Notes under the pieces: model-generated
Database searches by the model: none
Seen by the model: only the letters and a program-made list of their open reading frames with translations
What the model was told of the DNA's origin: nothing
DNA from: Bacteroidaceae bacterium
Lineage (GTDB): Bacteria; Bacteroidota; Bacteroidia; Bacteroidales; Bacteroidaceae
Length of the DNA: 64,000 nucleotides
Reading direction: 5' to 3'
Assembly (NCBI GenBank): GCA_900770665.1
Contig: CAAGKZ010000068.1
Location: 15,637 to 79,636 of the forward strand
Made by a program: the position numbers and the translations under genes
Part shown: positions 41,750 to 50,465 of the stretch, piece by piece
How the letters are laid out: every line of letters starts with the position of its first letter
Position numbering within the stretch: the first letter of the stretch is position 1

Positions 41750-44700
41750 TTACTTTATAAATACTTTTTTGCCGTCTATGATGTAGATGCCCTTGGTTGG
41801 GTTCTCAACCTTGCGGCCTTGCAGGTCGTAGATACCTTTCACCTTTACGTTTTCACCTTTCACCTCGCTGATGCCGGTCTCGCCATTGGTGTAGGTGTAA
41901 GTTATCTCCATGTTCTGGCTCACGTAGGCCAGTTCGTCATACACTGCATCGCTCTCCTTGAGTGTGTAACCCTCGAATATTGGGGTGAGTATTGTAAACA
42001 TGTCGCCGCCCTTTACATAGCGTGAGCCGCTTGCAAGCTCGTTGCCCTCTTCGTCCACACACTTGTATGCCACGGCGAAGTAGGGGTGTGGGTTGTAGGT
42101 GTAGATGATGAATGGGTGGCCGTCGTCCCAACCGGTGAAGGTGTTGTTGGCGTTGCCGTTCCAGTAGTAGTTGTTGCTTGTGCCCTTTACGCTCCATGTA
42201 GTGCCGTCGCTGTTGAGGGTGAACTTGAAGCGCTCGGGGGTGCTGCCACCGGTTACCAGTGAGCCGCGCAACAGCTGTGGAATGTACACGCCATAGTTGT
42301 TTACAACGGTGAAGGTGTTGCCCTCGCCCTCAAGGTTCCATATGAAGCCCGGGTTGGCGTCGCCGATGCCGTTGGTGGTTGTTATGCCGTCGCCAACCTT
42401 GGTTACACTAAGGAAACCGCTGCGCGCAGCCTCGTTCTTCGCATTATATATAAGGTACGATGCGCCGTTTTCAAGTTCTGTTACAACCTCTCCGATGCCT
42501 GCCGCACCCATGATACCCTCGGTGGTGTAGACGGCCTCAATCACAGTATCGGCTGTGGGGGTGAAGCTCTCCTCACCATCCCATGCAAGGCTCTTGAAAT
42601 TGAAGAACTCCACTGCAGGGGCTGCAACGGTGTGTGCCTGGCCAATGGCGCAAGGAACAGTAACCTCCTTGATGAGGTAGCCCTCGGGGGTTACGCAACG
42701 GTATGTAACACTGTTCGACACGCGCTTGTATGTCACTGTCAGGCTCTTGTTCTCGCTGATATTCTCGAATATGGGAACATCGTCGTACTCCACAATCTCG
42801 TAGTTTGCGAACGCGGGCGCAATGGCCATTACAGCGCTGCCTGCGGCTACTGACTGAACGGCATTGCCAATGAGGTTGCCATCCTGGTCCTTACATGCAT
42901 ATGTAATTATGCAGGCTTTCTCAAATACCCAGCCTGTTCCCTGTGGGTAGATGCCGCCCTTGCCGAGTGTGTTGGGGTTGGTGGTGACTAGTTCAGATAT
43001 AGGACGCAAGGCCTCCTCGCCTGCCATGATGCTGAAGTCGCCGCTCCTTGTGTTGTAGACATTGGTGAGTGTTACGCCATTCTCGCCCAGTGCTATCGGG
43101 GCTGTGGTGCTGCTGAGGTAGCGGCCTGTCACGGCGTTCTTCAGCTTGAAGGTCTGTCCGGCAGCGGTTGTAGCGCAGTCGGTGAGAACCCATGCATCGG
43201 CGCCATACTCCTGCTGTGCGGATGTTACGTTGTCGTCGCCATTGTCATACATTGTCCAGCCATTGAAACGCTTGGTGTTGTTGACAATGCGGTAGACTGT
43301 GCCCTCAACGGGGTAGTCGAAGTCAATGCTTGGTTCCTCGGCAACCAACGGACGGAACTCCCATATACCGCCGTTGCCGTCGGCAGGGTCGCTCCACAGG
43401 TTGATTGAGTGGTTCTGGCCGGGGCCTGCATAGTTGAGGCACATGTTACCGTTCGAAACCTTTTGGCTGCGTATGCTGTAGTTGTAGTTGCCGTTGCCGT
43501 TCTGTGAGTATGCCTTGTCGCCAAGGATGAAGTCATAATGGCGGTTGTTCTCGTCATAGTCCCAACGGCCGGTGTTGTTCTCTGCTGTTGGTGTGCCCTT
43601 TATCGAACCGTTTGGCTTTGCCTTGTTCACCAAAGCCCAACGCTGTGGGTTGGCAGGGTCCTGCATGAATGCCCAAAGCTGGTAGTCATATCCCGCGTTG
43701 CTCTCGTCCTCAATCACCTCGCTGTTCCACAGGCGGCCTGCAGGTGCTGTGCCGGTCTTGTCGGCAATGTTCATTCCCGGGCGCAACAGCTGTATGCAAC
43801 GTCCGGCACGTGCGTCGGTTGCTGTTGTCACAATGCGGTACCATGTCTTCTCCTCATCGGTAGAAACCTTTGGCATCACCTTGTCCTCGTTGCCGGCATT
43901 GGCGCTGAGTATGTAGTGGCGGCCATAGTCGTAGTTGTTGTAGTTGAGCAACAGTGTATCCTTGGTGATGCGCTGCTGGAAGTCACTGAAGTCCTTCTTT
44001 GCCGCGGGTGTCCAACCAGTCTCGGCAATGGCTGTCAGACGTGGCAGGGCAAGATACTCGAGCAGGTCTGTGTGCTGCACGTGCTCGGTCCAGAATGTTC
44101 CCTGTACACCAACATAATATTTGTGCAGGTTTGCAGGAACGTTCGAAGGTATTGGCGCATAGTCATATACGGCCTTTACGTTGTCTGTTCCATAACCCGC
44201 TACCGGTGGCTCGTTGGCATCGGTGCTCTGTTTGCGGTTAATGTAGTATGGTACCTGTGTGGTGATGATTGACTTCATTCCATACTGTGCTGCCTTGAGG
44301 GCGCAAGGCTGTGCATTGCCAATCTCCCAGCACATCATGGTGCCGCCGGTGCCCTTGATGAGTTCCTCATCGGTGCCGCCTGCAGTGAGGCTCTCGTTCC
44401 ACATGATTACGGTGCGCTTTTTGTCACCCTCCTTTGATGTCACGTGGTCGGAGAGCTTGCGAACGAAGTGCGACTGCAACTGGCGTACGTTGGTGAGGCC
44501 AAGCTCCTGCATCATTGCCTGGCACTCGGCATTGCCCTGCCATGCGTTTGTCGGTGTCTCGTCGCCGCCGATGTGAATCTGGCTATAGGGGAATACCTCG
44601 ATAATCTCGTCGAGCACGTCCTTGGCGAACTGCAGTACCAGTGGGCTTGCAACGTTGAGCACGTCGCTGAAGATGCCGCCGCTAATCTGCACACTGTGGC

Positions 44701-45580
44701 CTGCATTGGGGTTGCAGCTGAGCTCGGGGTATGCGGCGTTCACGGCGCATGAGTGGCCTGGGAATTCAACCTCGGGTACCACCTCAATGTGACGCTCGGC
44801 AGCGTATGCCACAATCTCGCGGCACTGCTCCTGGGTGTAGAAGTAGGGGCCATAAGGCTCGCCTGTGTAGTAGCCGCCATAGTTGCGGTCGGTAATCCAG
44901 TTGTTGCTGCGTGTTGCACCAACGGTGGTGAGGCGTGGATATTTCTTTACCTCGAAGCGCCAGCCCTGGTCGTCGGTGAGGTGCCAGTGGAAGCGGTTGA
45001 GCTTGTAGTATGACATCACGTCGATAATGCGCTTGATTTCGTCCAACTCAAAGAAGTGGCGGCTCACGTCGAGCATGAAACCACGGTACTCGAAGCGTGG
45101 AGCGTCGACAATGCTCACGATGGGGAGTGCATACTCGGTCACCGCCTCGTCCTTCACGCCTGCCATCACGTTGGCAGGGAGCATCTTCTTGATACTCTGG
45201 AACGCATAGTAGAAACCGTTTGAGCATGTTGCGCTGATGGCAATGCCGTCGGCAGTCACGTCAAGGGTGTAGCCCTCACAGCCAAGGTTCTCGCTGCCGG
45301 TGTAGAGCGACATGGTGATGAGCGCGTCGGCAGCCTCGGCCTTAACGTCAACAGTGTAGCCTGTGACGCCGGCAAAGTGCTTCGCGAACTTCACGGCCTC
45401 GTTTGAAAGGCTGTCGGGCAACTGGCCTGTAGAGATTGTGAAACTCTCGGGCAGAACAAGTGTTCCGTCGCCCACCGTCATTCTCATTGGGGTAGGAGTC
45501 AGGTTGACTCTACTGTCGGCTGTTGCCACCATTGGTAGCCCAAGGATGATTGCAAACAGCAAAAAAGCGATTTTTTTCAT
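41750..45580 (-). CDS. GH20 beta-N-acetylhexosaminidase, large secreted
   Basis: Exported glycosidase of 1276 aa that removes terminal beta-GlcNAc/GalNAc, for example from host mucin glycans. Signal peptide 1-21; GH20b N-terminal domain; TIM barrel with 'YRGFMLDVSRHFF', 'NRFHWHLTDDQGWRFEVKKYP' (split), 'VVPEVEFPGHS' and the catalytic Asp-Glu pair in 'IHIGGDETP' (about residue 338). Three later regions look like RICIN/lectin-type and MucBP-like beta modules ('YRIVNNTKRFNGW', 'YKRVSNSVTYRCVTPEG', 'YKCVDEEGNELASG'). The C-terminus is 'GIYDLQGRKV' then 'GIYIIDGKKVFIK', a sorting/export-type tail, preceded by a linker 'VKGENVKVK' encoded by heptanucleotide repeats (41835-41864). Confidence 0.92.
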   Translation of the reverse strand: MKKIAFLLFAIILGLPMVATADSRVNLTPTPMRMTVGDGTLVLPESFTISTGQLPDSLSNEAVKFAKHFAGVTGYTVDVKAEAADALITMSLYTGSENLGCEGYTLDVTADGIAISATCSNGFYYAFQSIKKMLPANVMAGVKDEAVTEYALPIVSIVDAPRFEYRGFMLDVSRHFFELDEIKRIIDVMSYYKLNRFHWHLTDDQGWRFEVKKYPRLTTVGATRSNNWITDRNYGGYYTGEPYGPYFYTQEQCREIVAYAAERHIEVVPEVEFPGHSCAVNAAYPELSCNPNAGHSVQISGGIFSDVLNVASPLVLQFAKDVLDEIIEVFPYSQIHIGGDETPTNAWQGNAECQAMMQELGLTNVRQLQSHFVRKLSDHVTSKEGDKKRTVIMWNESLTAGGTDEELIKGTGGTMMCWEIGNAQPCALKAAQYGMKSIITTQVPYYINRKQSTDANEPPVAGYGTDNVKAVYDYAPIPSNVPANLHKYYVGVQGTFWTEHVQHTDLLEYLALPRLTAIAETGWTPAAKKDFSDFQQRITKDTLLLNYNNYDYGRHYILSANAGNEDKVMPKVSTDEEKTWYRIVTTATDARAGRCIQLLRPGMNIADKTGTAPAGRLWNSEVIEDESNAGYDYQLWAFMQDPANPQRWALVNKAKPNGSIKGTPTAENNTGRWDYDENNRHYDFILGDKAYSQNGNGNYNYSIRSQKVSNGNMCLNYAGPGQNHSINLWSDPADGNGGIWEFRPLVAEEPSIDFDYPVEGTVYRIVNNTKRFNGWTMYDNGDDNVTSAQQEYGADAWVLTDCATTAAGQTFKLKNAVTGRYLSSTTAPIALGENGVTLTNVYNTRSGDFSIMAGEEALRPISELVTTNPNTLGKGGIYPQGTGWVFEKACIITYACKDQDGNLIGNAVQSVAAGSAVMAIAPAFANYEIVEYDDVPIFENISENKSLTVTYKRVSNSVTYRCVTPEGYLIKEVTVPCAIGQAHTVAAPAVEFFNFKSLAWDGEESFTPTADTVIEAVYTTEGIMGAAGIGEVVTELENGASYLIYNAKNEAARSGFLSVTKVGDGITTTNGIGDANPGFIWNLEGEGNTFTVVNNYGVYIPQLLRGSLVTGGSTPERFKFTLNSDGTTWSVKGTSNNYYWNGNANNTFTGWDDGHPFIIYTYNPHPYFAVAYKCVDEEGNELASGSRYVKGGDMFTILTPIFEGYTLKESDAVYDELAYVSQNMEITYTYTNGETGISEVKGENVKVKGIYDLQGRKVENPTKGIYIIDGKKVFIK

Positions 45581-45608
45581 ATTGTTTATGGTTTTGGTTT
45601 GTTCTTTT

Positions 45609-45929
45609 TAAAAGGGCTATTTTTTAAAGGCCTAAAAGGGCTAAAAGGGCAAAAAAGGCCAAAAGGGCATTAAGGGCTAAAAGGGCTAAAAGGCGGTGCA
45701 CAAGTTTTAACCACACTTTGTGTGCTTGAAACTTGGCTGCACTCGTTGCGTGTGTGAGCAAGCTCCCGCCCACTCGTTTGCACAAGTTTTCACCTTTCCG
45801 TTTTCACCTTTCCGCTTTAACCGCACCTGTGCGGTTGAACCTTGGCTGCGCTCGTTGCGATTGAAAATAAATTTTCACTCACTCGCTTGCACAAGCTTTC
45901 ACCTTTCCGTTTTCACCTTTCCGCTTGTT
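45609..45929. repeat. Nonamer array followed by heptamer/mini-hairpin composite
   Basis: 45609-45695 is a tandem array with period 9 (AAAGGGCTA, AAAGGGCAA, AAAGGGCAT units). From 45700 follow mini-hairpins (CCGCACCTGTGCGG at 45824-45837, CACACTTTGTGTG) and two blocks of TTTCACC-TTTCCGT heptamers (45787-45818, 45896-45925). This fills the gap between the TRIC-type gene and the GH20 gene; no coding region seen. Confidence 0.75.
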
Positions 45930-46574
45930 TCAGTCTTCTTCGGGTTTTAGTGTGGGCAGGCATATGTGGAACTTTACTGCCAGCACACGTGTAAGGAACA
46001 CTGCCGCTCCACACGACAGGTGGGTGACAAGTTCCGGCATTCCAAGCAACGAGCAAAGTGCGAATGCAAGGCCTCCCACAACGCATGCCATGGCATATAT
46101 CTCCTTGCGGAAGATAAGTGGCTCCTCGTTGATTAGCACATCGCGTATGACACCGCCTGCGGCGCCGGTCATCGTTCCCATTATTATTCCCACCCAAATG
46201 GGCAATCCGCAGTCAAGGGTCTTTTGTATTCCCACGATGGTGAACAGTGCAAGGCCGATGGCGTCGAATATGAAGAATGTGCTGTGCATCTTTATGAGGT
46301 ACTTGCGGAATGTTATTACCCACAGCAGGGCAAAGCCGGTACAGGCAAGGTAGAAGCCGTCGTGCATCCAGAACACGGGCACATCGAGCATCACATCGCG
46401 CAATGTACCGCCGCCAATGGCGGTGGCGGCACCCACCACATAGGCACCGAACCAGTCGAATCTTTTGGCCGATGCCAGGCGTATGCCGCTTATGGCAAAG
46501 GCAAATGTACCCACAAAATCAATGATTTCCAGGAATGTGATGTACCTGAACCAATCAATAACAGTTTCAAACAT
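45930..46574 (-). CDS. TRIC/UPF0126-type membrane protein (YicG-like)
   Basis: Inner-membrane protein of 214 aa with seven helices made of two related halves. 'FVGTFAFAISGIRLASAKRFDWFGAYVVGAATAIGGGTLRDVML' and 'IFDAIGLALFTIVGIQKTLDCGLPIWVGIIMGTMTGAAGGVIRDVLIN' (read in blocks) carry the duplicated 'GGG.(L/I)RD' motif of prokaryotic TRIC channels, which form trimeric cation channels. Glycine substrate transport has been proposed for E. coli YicG. Its stop lies 5 bp from a heptamer repeat block. Start ATG 46574; it diverges from the SPFH gene. Confidence 0.92.
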   Translation of the reverse strand: MFETVIDWFRYITFLEIIDFVGTFAFAISGIRLASAKRFDWFGAYVVGAATAIGGGTLRDVMLDVPVFWMHDGFYLACTGFALLWVITFRKYLIKMHSTFFIFDAIGLALFTIVGIQKTLDCGLPIWVGIIMGTMTGAAGGVIRDVLINEEPLIFRKEIYAMACVVGGLAFALCSLLGMPELVTHLSCGAAVFLTRVLAVKFHICLPTLKPEED

Positions 46575-46724
46575 TTTTTATTTTTACACTTTATCCGCAG
46601 GCCAGTGCGTATGCTACATTATACCTATTATAATGCAAAATTATAAATAAAAATGAGCTGTGCGCTATTAAGCGGCACGAATGTGAAAAAAATAGCATAA
46701 AATTTGCGGAATAAAATAAATTGC

Positions 46725-46743
46725 TTGATATTTGTGATATCAA
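46725..46743. promoter_or_regulatory. Operator-like inverted repeat before the SPFH operon
   Basis: TTGATAT and ATATCAA (7-bp perfect arms, 5-bp centre), 27 bp upstream of the SPFH start. The operon encodes an RHH protein that could bind such a site. No perfect TAnnTTTG promoter is visible; TAAATTTA at about 46757 is closest. Confidence 0.35.
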
Positions 46744-46769
46744 AATAATATCATTTTAAATTTACGACT

Positions 46770-47669
46770 ATGAACAACGAAAATGCAAAGGTTCAGGGTA
46801 GTGAAAAATACATAAACCCTGCAAGCGGATGGATGACACTTTTTCTTACAATCTTTGGTTTTATAGGCGGCATAGCTTTGCCTTGTGTGCAGCTTGCTGC
46901 CGGGCAGACCGATTGGTGGGGTGTGGTGTTCATTATCCCGGTAGTGTGTATAATCTTTATGTGCGGCCTCTTTGTTGTCAACCCCAACGAGAGCACCGTC
47001 ATCACCTTCTTTGGAAAATATGTGGGCACAGTTGTGAAGAACGGTTTCTTCTTCTATAATCCATTTGCCACAAAGAAAAGCATCTCGCTTCGCGCACGCA
47101 ATCTCAACGGCGAGCCAATCAAGGTTAACGACCTCATGGGTAACCCCATTATGATTGGCGTGGTGCTTGTGTGGAGAGTGAAAGACACCTTCAAGGCATC
47201 GTTCGAGGTCGATGACTATTCACGTTTTGTCGATGTACAGAGCGAGGCCGCCATACGTAACCTTGCCGGTGCCTACCCGTACGACAACCTTGAGAACGAG
47301 GATGCAAGCATAACCCTGCGTAACGGTGGCGAGGAGGTTAACGAACTGCTTGAAAAGTCACTTGCCGAACGCCTTGCCATTGCCGGCATCGAGGTTATGG
47401 AGGCACGCATCAGTTACTTGGCCTATGCTCCTGAGATTGCAAGTGCCATGCTCCAGCGCCAGCAGGCAACAGCCATGGTGGCAGCACGTCACAAGATTGT
47501 GGAGGGTGCCGTGGGAATGGTGCAGATGGCTCTTGAGCAGCTCTCTGAGAAGGAGATTATCGAGCTCGACGAGGAGAAGAAGGCTGCAATGGTCAGCAAC
47601 CTCATGGTGGTGCTCACAAGCGACCGTGCAGCGACTCCGGTGGTGAACACAGGTACATTGTACCAATAA
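46770..47669 (+). CDS. SPFH/Band 7 membrane-anchored protein
   Basis: Stomatin/prohibitin-type scaffold of 299 aa. Two N-terminal membrane helices (about residues 20-42 and 50-70), then 'NPNESTVITFFGKYVGTV', the SPFH core ('FFFYNPFATKKSISLRARNL', 'NPIMIGVVLVWRV'), and a long helical part 'EEVNELLEKSLAERLAIAGIEV' to 'AMLQRQQATAMVAARHKIVEGAV'. The C-terminus lacks the usual long coiled coil. A ribbon-helix-helix gene and a small membrane-protein gene follow closely (12 and 5 bp), a conserved-looking trio. It probably organises membrane microdomains; partners are unknown. Confidence 0.9.
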   Translation: MNNENAKVQGSEKYINPASGWMTLFLTIFGFIGGIALPCVQLAAGQTDWWGVVFIIPVVCIIFMCGLFVVNPNESTVITFFGKYVGTVVKNGFFFYNPFATKKSISLRARNLNGEPIKVNDLMGNPIMIGVVLVWRVKDTFKASFEVDDYSRFVDVQSEAAIRNLAGAYPYDNLENEDASITLRNGGEEVNELLEKSLAERLAIAGIEVMEARISYLAYAPEIASAMLQRQQATAMVAARHKIVEGAVGMVQMALEQLSEKEIIELDEEKKAAMVSNLMVVLTSDRAATPVVNTGTLYQ

Positions 47670-47681
47670 ACGGTTGTGTCT

Positions 47682-47858
47682 ATGGCAAAAGATAAGAAGT
47701 CTTTTGTTCTCAGAATAAACGGCGAAACTATGTCGGCGCTCGAAAAGTGGGCTGCCGACGAGTTCCGCAGTGTCAACGGGCAATTGGAATTTCTCATAAC
47801 CGATGCCTTAAGAAAGGCCGGCAGGCTAAGAGACGGTAACAACGAAAACGTGGACTGA
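47682..47858 (+). CDS. Arc-like ribbon-helix-helix protein
   Basis: Small 58-aa DNA-binding-type protein: 'KKSFVLRINGETMSALEKWA', then 'EFRSVNGQLEFLITDALRKAG', which is one beta-strand followed by two helices, the RHH fold of the Arc/MetJ class. ATG 47682 is used (an in-frame GTG lies at 47676). No toxin gene adjoins it, so an antitoxin role is not supported; it may regulate the SPFH operon through the inverted repeat at 46725-46743, which is inference. Confidence 0.8.
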   Translation: MAKDKKSFVLRINGETMSALEKWAADEFRSVNGQLEFLITDALRKAGRLRDGNNENVD

Positions 47859-47863
47859 ACATT

Positions 47864-48181
47864 ATGGATGGATTGTTGAATTTTTCGGTGGCTTTTGTGC
47901 TTGTGGCGTTTGCCGTGTTTGTGCTCATGGGAAAAGCCGATGGCATGATGGCGAAGTATAAACTTGCTTTCAAGGAGGGCAAACTAAAGTTTGTGAAGTA
48001 CCGCGAGTATGACACCGAGCGCACTCGCCCGCTGTTTGCTCTTATCCTCTTTCTATTGGCTGTTTTCATGGTGCTGGAGTATGTTTTCCGTCCCTTGCCT
48101 CTGTGGTGCTCGCTCATTGTCCTTGCTGTGATTGTGCCAATTGCGCTTTACATGGAAATAAAATGCCGGGAAAAAGAGTAA
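47864..48181 (+). CDS. Small three-helix membrane protein (DUF3784-like)
   Basis: Hydrophobic protein of 105 aa with helices at about 5-24, 57-75 and 78-97, and a cytoplasmic loop 'MMAKYKLAFKEGKLKFVKYREYD' (in two blocks) between the first and second. The layout and the 'G.ADGMMAKY' motif resemble DUF3784 proteins. It starts 5 bp after the RHH gene. Function unknown. Confidence 0.65.
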   Translation: MDGLLNFSVAFVLVAFAVFVLMGKADGMMAKYKLAFKEGKLKFVKYREYDTERTRPLFALILFLLAVFMVLEYVFRPLPLWCSLIVLAVIVPIALYMEIKCREKE

Positions 48182-48207
48182 CTGTGTCTCTTTTGATGTT
48201 ATAGATA

Positions 48208-48236
48208 TTGTAGTATTTGTTTTTTTATTATCTTCG
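48208..48236 (+). promoter_or_regulatory. Bacteroidota-type promoter for nadA
   Basis: TTG at 48208-48210, 18-nt spacer, TATCTTCG at 48229-48236, 27 bp before the ATG. Confidence 0.55.
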
Positions 48237-48263
48237 CACTATAGAACGTAAACCGTAACAATT

Positions 48264-49244
48264 ATGATAAAACAGGAGTGGATAGAGAAGGGATATATAA
48301 ATGAGGCAATCCCCGAGGGTGTTGACCTTAAAGCCGAGATTCGCCGTTTGTGCGAGGAGAAGAATGCCGTGGTGCTTGCGCACTATTACACCGATGGCAC
48401 AATTCAGGATGTTGCCGACTTTGTGGGCGACAGCCTTGCGCTGGCGCAGATTGCCGAGAAGACTACAGCCGATATACTGGTGATGTGTGGTGTGCACTTC
48501 ATGGCCGAGACAAACAAGATTCTCTCGCCCGAGAAGAAGGTGCTCATCCCCGACCTTAACGCCGGCTGTTCACTTGCCGAGAGTTGCCCTGCCGATGAAC
48601 TTGCGAAGTTCAAGGCGTTGCACCCCGGTCATAAGGTGGTGGCATATGTTAACACTTCGGCGGCAGTGAAGGCGCTGACCGACATTGTGGTTACATCGAC
48701 CAACGCGCGTGCTATTGTAGAGAGCTTCCCTAAGGACGAGAAGATTATATTTGCCCCCGATAAGAACTTGGGCGGTTACCTGAACGCGGTAACCGGCCGC
48801 AACATGCTGTTGTGGAACGGTGGTTGCCACGTGCATGAGCAGTTTTCTATTGAAAAGATTGTGGAACTGAAGGCTGCCCATCCCGGTGCAAAGGTGCTTG
48901 CTCACCCCGAGTGTAAGAGTGGTGTGCTTGCGCTTGCCGATTTTGTGGGTTCAACAGCAGCAATCCTGTCGTTTGCTGAGAAGGACGATGCAACGGAGTT
49001 CATCGTGGCCACAGAGAGCGGTATCCTGCACGAGATGATGAAACGTTGCCCCGGCAAGGTGTTCCTGCCTGTGCCGCCGTCAACAGGCCCATGTGCTTGC
49101 AATGAGTGTGGTTATATGCGCCTGAATACGCTCGAGAAACTCTACAACACGCTCAAATATGAGTGGCCGGTGGTTGAACTCGATGAGCAGTTGCGCACCG
49201 AGGCAAAGAAACCTATTGTAAGGATGTTGGAATTGAGTAAATAA
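48264..49244 (+). CDS. nadA: Quinolinate synthase A
   Basis: Iron-sulfur enzyme condensing iminoaspartate with dihydroxyacetone phosphate to quinolinate in NAD synthesis. The 326-aa product has 'VVLAHYYTDGTIQDVADFVGDSLALA' (in blocks), 'VMCGVHFMAETNKILSP', 'DLNAGCSLAESCPAD', 'GGCHVHEQFS', 'AHPECKSGVLALADFVGSTA' and 'CACNECGYMRLNTLEKLY'. The three cluster cysteines expected are those in CGV, in HPEC and in the CACNEC region. Length fits the family. It has its own promoter and ends before a 44-nt perfect palindrome; no nadB or nadC adjoins it. Confidence 0.96.
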   Translation: MIKQEWIEKGYINEAIPEGVDLKAEIRRLCEEKNAVVLAHYYTDGTIQDVADFVGDSLALAQIAEKTTADILVMCGVHFMAETNKILSPEKKVLIPDLNAGCSLAESCPADELAKFKALHPGHKVVAYVNTSAAVKALTDIVVTSTNARAIVESFPKDEKIIFAPDKNLGGYLNAVTGRNMLLWNGGCHVHEQFSIEKIVELKAAHPGAKVLAHPECKSGVLALADFVGSTAAILSFAEKDDATEFIVATESGILHEMMKRCPGKVFLPVPPSTGPCACNECGYMRLNTLEKLYNTLKYEWPVVELDEQLRTEAKKPIVRMLELSK

Positions 49245-49261
49245 GGAGTCGACATTACTAT

Positions 49262-49305
49262 AAACGCATCATAGGAACGCCAATTGGCGTTCCTATGATG
49301 CGTTT
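49262..49305. terminator. 44-nt perfect palindrome after nadA
   Basis: Twenty-two-bp arms with no loop; the left arm starts AAACGCATCATAGGAACGCC. It begins 18 bp after the nadA stop. No T run follows on the plus strand, so it may act as a 3' stabiliser, or as a cruciform, rather than a classic terminator. Confidence 0.55.
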
Positions 49306-49309
49306 GTGA

Positions 49310-49380
49310 AGGCCTAAAAGGGCGGAAAGGTCGGCAAGGGCATGAAGGGCTAAAAGGTTTTTCTTTTGCGGACGCGGCTC
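49310..49380. repeat. Nonamer tract and partial GGACGCGG palindrome
   Basis: GGCCTAAAAGGGCGGAAAGG and further AAGGGC units (49311-49358), then GCGGACGCGGC, a truncated copy of the palindrome seen whole at 50393-50415. Sits immediately 3' of the alpha/beta hydrolase gene at 49381. Confidence 0.65.
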
Positions 49381-50325
49381 TTACTTCATTATAAACTTGA
49401 CGATGTGCTCTACCAGTTCAGGCTTTATCGGTAGTTCCGGGTTGCTGTATGTTGCAATCTGTTGCTTTGCATCGGTTGTTCCGCACTGCTTGAGAACGTG
49501 GTTCATATCCTTTATTATATGTAAGGTTGCTGCTGGCTGTGCTGCATATAGTTTATCGGCCTCATCGGTGCCCACCTGTATGTCCTTGTCGCCTTGCAGA
49601 ATGAGCACTGGGATGTTGAGCTTGGCAATCTCTACAGCAGGGTTGTATGCGAACCATGAGATGAGATAGGGCTGTACACTTGGGCGGTAGAGTGCCGACA
49701 GGTACGCCGGTACCTGTTCAACAGTGCGTCCCTCGCGCAGCTCCTTGCAGATGGCTGCCGACTCTTGCTGTATCCGCGACGGCTGGCTCTTGAGCTGTTG
49801 CTCCAGAATTTCGTATGCAGGGCTGCCGCATCCCGATATTGAGATGTACGCCTTTACGGCCTTGCTCTCTCTTGCTGCCACCATTCCAATTAGTGAGCCC
49901 TCGCTGTGTCCGGCAATGACAACCTTGTTGAAACGCTTGTCGTTGCCAAGCTTGTCGGCCCAGGCTGTCGCATCGTTGATATAATGCTCAAAGCGCAAAT
50001 CCTCCTCTTTTGTGCCGGCAGCGCTGCTTTTGCCAATGCCGCGCTTGTCGTAGCGCACCGAGGCAATACCTTTTGAGGCGAGCTCCTGCGCCAGATATAG
50101 CAGGGAGTTGTTGGTCATTCTTGTGCCAATGCTGTTGCCGTTCATGTCGGTGGGGCCACTGCCGGCAATGATTATTACCACAGGACAACGGGTGCCGCCA
50201 TCGGGGAGCATCAGCTTGCCGTGTATGTCACCGGTAGGAGTGTTCAGGGTTATCTCCTCTTCCCCTGCATAAAGTGCTGTTGTGGCAAGCAACAGCGCGG
50301 CAAAGAGTGTGAAAAGGCGTTTCAT
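49381..50325 (-). CDS. Secreted alpha/beta hydrolase
   Basis: Exported serine hydrolase of 314 aa. Signal peptide 1-20 ('LATTALYAG'); 'VVIIIAGSGPTDMNGNS' is the oxyanion region, 'GIASVRYDKRGIGKS' the second conserved block, the nucleophile elbow is 'VIAGHSEGSLIG', and 'LILQGDKDIQVG' with 'DMNHVLK' supplies Asp and His. The C-terminal part resembles the DLH/peptidase S9-like hydrolases frequent in Bacteroidetes. It follows ddl on the minus strand after a 140-bp repeat block and may be co-transcribed with the ddl-murF cluster. Substrate unknown. Confidence 0.88.
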   Translation of the reverse strand: MKRLFTLFAALLLATTALYAGEEEITLNTPTGDIHGKLMLPDGGTRCPVVIIIAGSGPTDMNGNSIGTRMTNNSLLYLAQELASKGIASVRYDKRGIGKSSAAGTKEEDLRFEHYINDATAWADKLGNDKRFNKVVIAGHSEGSLIGMVAARESKAVKAYISISGCGSPAYEILEQQLKSQPSRIQQESAAICKELREGRTVEQVPAYLSALYRPSVQPYLISWFAYNPAVEIAKLNIPVLILQGDKDIQVGTDEADKLYAAQPAATLHIIKDMNHVLKQCGTTDAKQQIATYSNPELPIKPELVEHIVKFIMK

Positions 50326-50326
50326 G

Positions 50327-50465
50327 GGTTATTCTATTTTAAAAGCCCAAAAGGGCGAAAAGGGCTAAAAGGTTTTCTTTTTGGCGGACGCGGCGTGCCG
50401 CGTCCCTACAATATTCGCACCTTTAGTTCCCTCCCATTATGGGGAGGGTTAGGGTGGGGCCGCTT
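50327..50465. repeat. Modular intercistronic repeat block between ddl and a hydrolase
   Basis: Read on the minus strand from the ddl stop: hairpin CCCTCCCCATAATGGGAGGG (50431-50450), palindrome GGGACGCGGCACGCCGCGTCC (21 nt at 50395-50415; written here as GGGACGCGG / CCGCGTCC halves around CACG), nonamers of the TTTTAGCCC type (50341-50372), AAAATAGAATAA, then the next ATG. The same order recurs at 51690-51873. Confidence 0.72.

Noticed and set aside
43538..44272. 244-codon plus-strand frame opposite the GH20 gene
   Set aside because: Lies entirely within the GH20 coding sequence, with low-complexity Val/Cys composition and no motif; a shadow frame.
47676..47858. RHH protein as antitoxin of a toxin-antitoxin pair
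   Set aside because: Neither neighbour resembles a toxin; both are membrane proteins.
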